Source: Triplophysa rosa (lineage: Eukaryota; Chordata; Actinopteri; Cypriniformes; Nemacheilidae). Taken from it: a stretch of DNA of 64,000 nucleotides. The stretch spans positions 33,903,831-33,967,830 of the forward strand of contig NC_079890.1 in the NCBI RefSeq assembly GCF_024868665.1. The letters are read 5' to 3'. Under the pieces are notes generated by a model. It did not search any database, was not told the origin of the DNA, and saw nothing but the letters and a program-made list of their open reading frames with translations. Positions 58,301 to 64,000 of the stretch are shown here, piece after piece; positions within the stretch are counted from its first letter, which is position 1; each line of letters begins with the position of its first letter. Both the position numbers and the translations under genes were made by a program.

Positions 58301-59571
58301 ATATAACATTTTCTGAGACGGAACATTATTTTTTCCCCTGAAAATCATGTACCAAGCCTACTTTACACTAATTCAAGATTCTTTAACTTTTAAACTTTTC
58401 TGGTATAATGTTTATTTAATAAACAAATTATAGATGTTCTTCCAGAGCAACCCAGAAAGGTATTCTCAATAGCCACAAGTCTAACAGGTCTCAAGACAGA
58501 AAGCATTCAGACAGCGATCGGCTTCAAACAATATGCTTTTGTTACTATAATTTACACATTCATAAATATCTACATACTACATCAACAATGTTTTGCTAAT
58601 AACAGGAAGGGAATGATCATGACAGAAAGACAGTGCTGTACTGGATTTTAACTGTGAGCAGCGTGCACCTGAAGTGGTTCAGCCAGAGGAAATTATTCAT
58701 AATTTATTGGCCATAATATATCGGCCTAAATTTTATTATCGGCCGATACCGATAACTTAAAAAATTAACATTTATCAGCCGATACTTTATCGTGCATCCC
58801 TAATTTCAATATATCTTGCAGCTTTATACTTGAGATTTTTAAATACTTTCTCATATTCTAGTTTAATGTGCAAAGACTATAGAAATCCATTTGACAAAGT
58901 CAAGACTGACTGATTTTATTCGAAGAAAATACAGTTTAATGTCCAATAATAAATTGTTATTGTCACCCATCATTGACAGTTGTGGTCTTCCCCTTTTAGC
59001 AGTTCTGTTTTCGAAAGTAGTACCCATCAGCATACCAAACAAAGATTGAAGGCATTGTGTTCATGTGTTAAAATAACCCACTACAATCACACAGTAAAGA
59101 AGGATTGTTGACTACGCGAAAAATGGTATTTATCTCCCACTCTTGGAGTTAAATGAGCAGTGTGGACTTTTTCCACGTTGATGGCCAGGCAGGTCGATGT
59201 CGAGGCCTTTAGAAGGACACTGTATACCTGGAATTGGACTGACAGATGTAGACCACTTTTATGGTCGTGGAAAAGTACTGAAAGAAATGTTGGTGCTGAT
59301 TATCACCCCTGCCTGGCGATGAGCCACCGGAGATATTGGAAGTTCGGAGCATATATCAGTTGCTAGAAAGAAATCTGTGCAAGGATTTTTGACTCGCTGC
59401 AACGTTCGATTTTAACAAATCGTTTTCTGATTTTTATTTCTTTAGAGTCAGTGTATGATCTTCTTCCCAGAGAGCTGCAGCTGCCATCTTCGAGAGAGGA
59501 GAACGCAGCCGCTATGAGTCAAAAAAGTGGTGGAGAGACCGGACCACCCCCGACAACAGCGATCGCCACCG
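40398..59571 (+). CDS. nfat5: NFAT5 (TonEBP), first two coding exons only
   Basis: Exon 1 coding part 40398-40470 gives [20 protein letters not shown] plus LYSK, nearly the human N-terminus. Exon 2 (59446-59571) gives [18 protein letters not shown] and a [12 protein letters not shown] segment, also matching human NFAT5 in order. The joint is phase 1 (AAAG / AGTCA) with donor GTAACT and acceptor TTTAG. The coding parts seen amount to 66 codons; exon 3 and the Rel-homology DNA-binding domain must lie beyond 64000. NFAT5 is the transcription factor for hypertonic stress genes. The intron between is 18,975 bp. Alternative first exons, known for NFAT5 in mammals, were not identified. Which paralogue is not resolved. 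Confidence 0.93.
42327..42395 (-). mobile_element. tRNA-derived SINE, head only, minus orientation
   Basis: On the minus strand: TGTGGCTAAACTGGCACACG, then CAAGGTCATGGGTTCGAATC with an intact B box. The SINE tail is not seen nearby. Confidence 0.65.
42665..42790 (-). mobile_element. LINE 3' tail with GAATCA microsatellite
   Basis: Three to four GAATCA units followed by AGCTTTTATTGCCAAGTGTG and CACACAAGGAATTTTCTTTG, a recurring 3'-end pattern of fish LINEs in minus orientation. Confidence 0.45.
43850..44230. mobile_element. Internal fragment of the 31301-type hAT-like element
   Basis: About 380 bp matching the reverse complement of 31390-31780. Shared stretches include GTGATCAAACTAAATACTCT-like and GGGATAATGCGATGATG. 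No terminal repeat is present, so this is a fragment or rearranged copy. Confidence 0.65.
44588..45705. mobile_element. 0.68-kb repeat with GTGGTGCAG ends, copy B (interrupted)
   Basis: Reverse-complement counterpart of 25611-26291. GTGGTGCAGAGATGACG at the left and CTCTGCACCACT at the right form inverted ends. It is split by a 437-bp hAT-like insertion. Without the insertion and one duplication, copy B is about 673 bp, against 681 bp for copy A. Confidence 0.75.
44801..45237. mobile_element. hAT-like MITE, 437 bp, with perfect 8-bp duplication
   Basis: TAGGGATGTAACGATTCAC at the left and CGTTACATCCCTA at the right are inverted. GCGGTTGC occurs at 44793-44800 and again at 45238-45245. It is a shorter relative of 31301-32091, read in the opposite direction and lacking its middle. 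Confidence 0.9.
46308..46406 (+). repeat. About 100-bp dispersed repeat, copy 1
   Basis: AAAGATGTTGCAGGTATGTT and GTGTAGCAGCCGTGCTGG, through to TTCTTCCAAAAATGACTGAT. Recurs in the same orientation at 48154-48253 with few changes. No family recognised. Confidence 0.75.
46402..46658. mobile_element. TTAA-family B MITE with palindromic core
   Basis: Arms TTTGTTCTGCTAAACACAAA and TTTGTGTTTAGCAGAACAAA are inverted across a core with GATCTCATCCCCCATTGACT. The right end GGGTGAACTGTCCCTT is followed by TTAA. The left outer end is replaced by the 100-bp repeat. Confidence 0.65.
48154..48253 (+). repeat. About 100-bp dispersed repeat, copy 2
   Basis: Direct repeat of 46308-46406, about 1.85 kb away; GTGCTGGAACAGACATACAG versus GTGCTGGCACAGACATTCAG shows the level of divergence. 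Confidence 0.75.
48269..48590. mobile_element. Possible TTAA-flanked MITE (AGACCCACTGAAAT end)
   Basis: TTAA (48265-48268) then AGACCCACTGAAATACTTTG. About 320 bp later comes AATAGGGACTTTA, a weak inverse. The right terminus is too decayed to confirm. Confidence 0.4.
48834..48885 (-). repeat. SINE/LINE tail fragment
   Basis: On the minus strand: TGTCGCTTTGGATAAAAGCG then TCTGCTAAATACTTAAATG, the tail common to the SINEs in this window; no tRNA-like head beside it. Confidence 0.7.
49301..49691 (+). mobile_element. Solo LTR with 5-bp target duplication
   Basis: A 391-bp block starts TGTGGCAAGG and ends CTTGTTACA (TG...CA). It is flanked by CAGGC at 49296-49300 and 49692-49696. AATAAA lies 70 bp before its end. 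Base composition differs from the AT-rich intron around it. No internal retrotransposon sequence is attached, so it is probably the recombination product of a Gypsy-type element. Confidence 0.7.
49725..51050 (-). mobile_element. LINE 3' end fragment, split by a later insertion
   Basis: On the minus strand, 51045-50863 encodes [20 protein letters not shown] and [14 protein letters not shown], the C-terminus of a LINE reverse transcriptase. Its tail runs on to 50717 and resumes at 49755-49725 (TCAAGCTTTATTTATAAAGT on the plus strand). The gap is the element at 49756-50716. Confidence 0.7.
49756..50716. mobile_element. hAT-like element with CAGGGCTCTAGAC ends, inserted in the LINE
   Basis: CAGGGCTCTAGACTGCGACTAA at the left and TTAGTCTAGAGCCCTG at the right are inverted. 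ACTTT lies directly outside both ends (49751-49755 and 50717-50721), suggesting a 5-bp duplication. 961 bp, with no long reading frame resembling a transposase. Confidence 0.7.
51260..51935. mobile_element. GC-rich DNA transposon remnant
   Basis: GGTGGCTTTCACACTTTAAG begins a GC- and CpG-rich block with repeated GGCGCGGTTCGC. An inverted counterpart (GTTGAGTGTGAAACC) lies near 51838. It stands out against AT-rich flanks. Boundaries and superfamily are uncertain. Confidence 0.5.
52727..52770 (+). repeat. SINE tail remnant
   Basis: GTGTGGATAAAAGCATTTGC then TGAATAAATAAATA matches the common SINE tail with changes; head absent. Confidence 0.45.
54715..54797. mobile_element. Right end of a hAT-like element (GTATCGTTACACCCCTA)
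   Basis: GTATCGTATCGTGAGCTCTG, ATCGAGATATTACCGAATCG and the end GTGTATCGTTACACCCCTA. The matching left end was not found. Confidence 0.5.
54815..54900. mobile_element. Left end of another hAT-like element (TAGGGGTGTGACGAGACAC)
   Basis: TAGGGGTGTGACGAGACAC followed by repeated ACGAGACGAGAC. It begins 18 bp after the previous element ends. The matching right end was not found. Confidence 0.5.
56640..56735 (+). mobile_element. Degenerate SINE
   Basis: ATGGTTCGATCCCAGAGG (B box) is followed by CTGGATAAAAGTATCTGCCA (tail). The A-box side is lost. A TTAA plus GGATAGTTGACCC just before it is a piece of a family B MITE. Confidence 0.55.
56820..56890 (-). mobile_element. tRNA-derived SINE head, minus orientation
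   Basis: On the minus strand: TGCAGCTCAACTGGTTCAGC, then CCAATGTCACGGGTTCGATT. The B box is intact and the A box close to consensus. Confidence 0.55.
58211..58802. mobile_element. hAT-like MITE with perfect 8-bp duplication
   Basis: TAGGGATGCATG at the left and CGTGCATCCCTA at the right are inverted. ATTTCAAT flanks both sides (58203-58210 and 58803-58810). Inner words GCCGATAACCGATA and TCGGCCGATACCGATAA repeat. 592 bp, non-coding, in nfat5 intron 1. Confidence 0.9.
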
Positions 59572-61726
59572 GTAAGCTTTACTTTTATCTTTTCACATGT
59601 CTTGTCTTTCTGTCTCGGGTTGATTTGGGCTTTGTTCAGACAGGCCGCGAAAATCTGATTTTATTTATTCGTATCTAAATTAAATACGTTTAATCGAAAA
59701 CCACATGAAAGTTATGTTGTTTGAAATATGACTCAAAAGTGCATTTTTGTGAACGGTTACTATAATATAATGATGAGGGATGAGTGAGTGAGTCAGCGGG
59801 TACATTATGCATTAAAAGCCTCTCGCTTATGTTCTCTCACATGCCTGGTGACTTGAGCATCATGGTCATGATTTCCAGTTTTCTCAGTTTTTCTATGAGA
59901 AAGTCTTGCGCTGATGCTAGACATACTGGATATTAATCACACCGTCTGAACAAACCGATCCGATTTTGAAAAATCACATCAGATTTGAGTGCAGTGTGAA
60001 CAAAGCCTAATATCCTGAGTCAGACGCTGGAGATCGGCACTAACACCAGATCTTTTCTTCACAAGGCCCTTCAGCATGCATACTCATGCATCATTCTCTC
60101 AAAGCTCTCCAAATGTGTTCTGGGTTTTATTTCTTGAACGGCACTGGGAAAAGTCACCTTGCATTTGCACTGGGTCACTTTCTGACTTCTAACTAATTTT
60201 GTGAAATGGTTAGGCAAAAAAAAGCACTTCATTTAACCTCACGTAAACTTTGGCGAGTTTATGTGGCATCACATTGTTGTGGTCTGGTACAAGTTTTGGT
60301 ATTCAAATCTAGGGCAAATATTCTCCATATGTTTTGCTAGTGAAAGCATTAACTGCCAAAATGTGATTTAGAGATTCTTAAAATGCAACAATAGCTGTAA
60401 ATAGAAGAATACACTACTTAACAATATTACAAACTTTTACAGGCAAAACGAATGATAAACATTACACACACAAAAAAAACTTACATTTTAGAGCAGCCAG
60501 ATCTTTTTCTATATAAATTCTCAATTGGCTTGTAAAGTTTTGCAGGCCTCGTGCTTCTGGCTGATGTACAACATTTGCGTAGAGGTGGTTCACAGGTTTG
60601 TTTATTATGAGACTACTGAAAATATTCTTTCGGGAAAATAAACAATACAAAAATATCTTCTCAAAAGCATGCATTGAACGTTGAGAAAACAAACTATCCA
60701 CAGTGAAACCATTCTTTTTTTTGTCCACACAACCATTATTTTTCAGTCTGTACATTCAAAATGCAATTCACTTTAGTTTCTTTTACTCTGCCCCTTTATC
60801 AAAGTGCCCAGGTTTAGGGTGAGTTTCAGTAAACCAGAAGTCTGTTGCCTTTGGACATCTGTACCTACAGTAACTGCAGCCAAATGCATCTCTGTGACGA
60901 GGCAGGACATGCTGGCTGTAGCTGAAGGAAGGTGATGTATTTTCCAGCTTAAATGAATTTCATTGTGGGATTTTAGGTTTCACTGCAAATTGGCCTTACT
61001 ACTTCTGACTATTTTCTTTTCTTGTTTCATTAATATTTTGTTTGTGTAATTCTTGCTTAACTCTTGAATGAAGAATATGTTTTTAGAAAGCACATGCTTG
61101 TTTGACTTATCAGGGGGCAATTTGATTGCTTATTTTGTTCTTATTCTGTTGTTTTTATTTGTTTCATTACCTCTTCCCTCACACGAGGGCAGATGTTTGG
61201 GTTCACCTGCGTCTAAGCAGCATGCCATATGCAGCAATGATCAATATAGCCATGCACTCTTTTCTTGCCTAAGAATGCTGTTCACAGCCATTCTTGTGTC
61301 ACCACAGATTAGCCAGGAGAGTTGCTTGACCTCATCCTGACCTTTTTCTGTTTTGTGCTCTTGTTTTTAACCCTGTCCTGTTTTTGCTTACATTATCTTC
61401 ACTGTTCCACTGCCTGAATAATGGCAAAATACAACTGCAAGTTCCATAGGGGCGATTCTGTTGTAATATCCTCCACATTTCTGAAAAATAATGGGCCATG
61501 TTGCTTATTTAACCTTAAGTAACACTAATGTTTTTCTTAAGTCATGATCATATAAATAAATGTTGTTATTCTCATCCGTTTTCAATCAGTCGAATGATTA
61601 AAAGAATGGATAGAGTTCCAGGTGGGACATGTTAATGCATGTGATTAGTATCTTTAAAGTCCCCCTGTGGAGAAAATCAAGTTTTTAATGTTTTTATGTC
61701 TATATGGTGATTTTAATATGCTTTAA

Positions 61727-62640
61727 AGGAAGTTCATTTTCAAAATAAATTTTCATGAAAATTTACCCATGTCACCCCCATGTCATCCAAGATGTTTATG
61801 TATTTGTTTCTTTAGTCGAAAAGACATGAAGGTTTTTGATGAAAACATTCCAGGATTTTTCTCCATGTAGTGGACTTCAATGGACTCCAAACGGTTGAAG
61901 GTCAAAATTACAGTTTCAGTGCAGCTTCAAGGGGCTTTAAACGATACCAGACGATGAATAAGGGTCTTATCTAGCGAAACGATCGGTCATTTTCTAAAAA
62001 AAAAAATGTTGATATGCTTTATAAACACAACTGCTCGCCTTGCTCTGTTCTGCGATGCGCGTTCATGACTTCACGTAATACGCAATTAAGTTGAAAAGGT
62101 CACGCTTGACGTAGGCAGAAGTACTGAGTCAGTGTTTACAAATGTGGAGAACGAGGACCGTTCAAAAGTTGTTGAATGTTCAATGACACGTATTCAAATG
62201 TTTTTGTGTCAGTTTATTGTTTAAAATGGTCATTTCGTGTGCGTATCCTGGATGTTGTAATATTAAAAAAGCGTGACCTTTTCAACGTTATTACGTATTA
62301 CGCGAAGTCATGAACGCGCATCGCAGAACAGAGCAAGGTGAGCATTTGTAAGCATATACATTTCTATTTTTTTTAGAAAATGACCGATCATTTCGCTAGA
62401 TAAGACCCTTATTCATCGTCTGGTATCGTTTAAAGCCCCTTGAAGCTGCACTGAAACTGTAATTTTGACCTTCAACCGTTTGGAGTCTATTGAAGTATTT
62501 TTTATGGAGAAAAATCCTGGAACGTTTTCATTAAAAACCTTAATTTCTTTTCGACTAAAGTGACAAATACATAAACATCTTGGATGACATGGGGGTGAGT
62601 AAATTATCATGAAAATGTATTTTGAAAATGAACTACTCCT
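61727..62640. mobile_element. Foldback TTAA-flanked element with about 0.4-kb inverted arms
   Basis: TTAA (61723-61726), AGGAAGTTCATTTTCAAAAT, then ATTTTGAAAATGAACTACTCCT, TTAA (62641-62644). Left and right arms (about 61727-62130 and 62250-62640) pair along nearly their whole length, e.g. GATGCGCGTTCATGACTTC with GAAGTCATGAACGCGCATC. The spacer is about 120 bp. Only short spurious frames. Confidence 0.85.
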
Positions 62641-63591
62641 TTAAGATAAACCATGTGCAAATTATCATTTTAAACTATTGCAGAGTATTTTCTCTATAAA
62701 ACTGCAGTTTGCCACAAACAGTTTAAAAATGCAGTTTGAAACGGCCTCTGTTTATGACATCATAACCCTGTAACCAATCACGTTAACAGATTTGAGACTC
62801 GACACTAAAACGATCGCTGCTGTTCCAGCTCTGCTTCTGCAACAGTTTTCACATGTACTAGGAATTTGTGTCTTCCATTAATAAATTAATCTTACGGTTT
62901 TGTTCAGTCCCTCAAGGTTCATGTTGACTTGTGTTACAGTCTCTATCAATAGTGAAAGCTCCGAGAGCCCTCAGTTTAACACAACACATTCGGGTTGCTG
63001 CCATTTGCAGAGTAAAGAGTACAGTGCGGCCAAAGAAGTGGAGGCCAGACTAATGAATCAGACGGAATCTTGTAGCTTTAAAACTGATTCTCCAAAATTG
63101 ACTCCAAAGTTGGTCTCTTTTTAACTCAGATTTTTTTTCTATTTAAAACTTACAATATATTTTATACTGTAATGAAAAGTGAAATATAAACTTGGAAATA
63201 TAAATAAATGTAAGTAAAATATTAACCCTCTAATTTCTGAAGCAGTGGCCAATCAAAATGCAAAAGCTGTCCACAGCGCCCTGACAATTCCAATTGTCAG
63301 TATTGTGGAATGACTGGCAGGTGATTGCAACATAATGCGTAATGAAAAACGCTGCCCTTGTTGTCTTCGACCAGAACAGGGCTTCATTTAATTTCATTAA
63401 CAATTCTGCACAAACATGAGCATGATGACTCAACTGTCGCTGTATCAGGTGTCGTCCTGGCAAATACTCTACTGCACTGGCAAACTCCCCAGTCGCACTT
63501 GACCGACACTTTGGTGAAGCCTAAACTAGAGAGTAAAAACTTGAGAGTAAAAAGAGTGAGCTTTTAAATGAGCTCATTCACTGGTTACTAA

Positions 63592-63850
63592 CAGGGGTCG
63601 GGAACCTTTTTTAACCAAAGAGACATTTTTCTAGTTTTGGTTAATTCATTTTTGCAAAAGAGCCATTGCAGAAACTACTATTCGGTTGTTAAGTCTGACT
63701 GTTTGAAAAGAAGAATTGTTGCTCTACATATAGATGGCCTAGGCCAGGGGTCGGCAACAGGCAGCATGTGGGCCAAAACTGGCCCGCCAGCAATAATATC
63801 TGGCCCGCGCCAGCAGAGCATGTGAGCGGAGCGAGAGCGTAACTTAATAT
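63592..63850. mobile_element. Two CAGGGGTCGG hAT-type left ends
   Basis: CAGGGGTCGGGAACC at 63592 and CAGGGGTCGGCAACAGG at 63745, the second followed by TGGCCCGC words. These resemble the ends of hAT/Charlie-like elements. The second may have inserted in the first; right ends lie outside or are lost. Confidence 0.5.
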
Positions 63851-64000
63851 TTCTCGCGGAGCGGAGAGTGCCTTTCTGAAAATTCCGCTCCGCTCGCTCA
63901 ATCTCAGAGTCGCTCGCTTAGCACTCTTGGTGATTTACTTTTTTGCTGCTGGATTATTGTCCCATGTACACCGCATGATCCTGAATCCTGAATAATAGCA

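Larger units (their letters stand above)
40471..59445 (+). other. nfat5: nfat5 intron 1 (19 kb)
   Basis: Contains the transposon-derived features listed below between 42.3 and 58.8 kb. The stretches 40471-42320, 45710-46300, 46660-48150 and 52800-54700 show no gene, clear repeat or RNA that I recognise; enhancers cannot be judged without alignment. Confidence 0.7.
59572..64000. other. nfat5: Start of nfat5 intron 2
   Basis: No further nfat5 coding exon was recognised up to the edge. It contains the foldback element at 61727-62640 inside an older repeat starting near 61658, and two CAGGGGTCGG elements near the right end. 59600-61650 shows nothing I can name. Confidence 0.6.

Noticed and set aside
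62900..63124. Open frame taken as nfat5 exon 3
   Set aside because: The sequence shows no resemblance to the NFAT5 region following GGETGPPP, and the borders do not fit the phase needed.

Overview
This window is teleost fish DNA, most probably from a cyprinid. Five vertebrate genes with phase-consistent introns can be read. The rest is AT-rich and full of repeats typical of fish: tRNA-derived SINEs, LINE 3' ends, hAT-like MITEs with 8-bp target duplications, TTAA-flanked MITEs and a solo LTR. There is no bacterial-style operon, CRISPR array or phage region. The species and the a/b paralogue of each gene cannot be fixed from the sequence alone.

Layout. (1) 1-7414, minus: swap70 (guanine-nucleotide-exchange / PH-domain signalling protein), 12 coding exons, with the last codons and stop lost off the left edge. 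(2) 9615-13526, minus: znf143, the seven-zinc-finger promoter activator, 15 coding exons (611 aa), plus a probable non-coding first exon near 14.0 kb. (3) 15361-32287, plus: a complete pkd1l2-type polycystin gene. Its 34 exons join in frame into about 1,927 aa: signal peptide, C-type lectin, SUEL lectin, GPS, PLAT and polycystin channel. (4) 32951-35184, minus: psmd7 (proteasome lid subunit Rpn8), 7 exons, 326 aa, tail-to-tail with pkd1l2. (5) 40398 onward, plus: the first two coding exons of nfat5 (osmotic-stress NFAT/Rel factor), separated by a 19-kb intron and continuing past the right edge.

The genes are not a functional unit. Their order is of interest because the human counterparts lie on two chromosomes: SWAP70 and ZNF143 on 11p15.4; PKD1L2, PSMD7 and NFAT5 on 16q22-q23. 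The boundary is the 1.3-1.8 kb between znf143 and pkd1l2.

I found no previously undescribed gene system. The most rewarding structure is in the transposon layer. One 0.68-kb repeat occurs twice in opposite orientation (25.6 and 44.6 kb). The second copy carries a 437-bp hAT-like insertion flanked by an 8-bp duplication that is single in the first copy, so the window holds its own empty site. Other points are a 0.91-kb foldback element with about 0.4-kb arms, a MITE inserted 9 nt past a pkd1l2 splice donor, a solo LTR with its 5-bp duplication, a LINE end split by another transposon, and a 143-bp alternating purine-pyrimidine tract about 0.5 kb upstream of nfat5.
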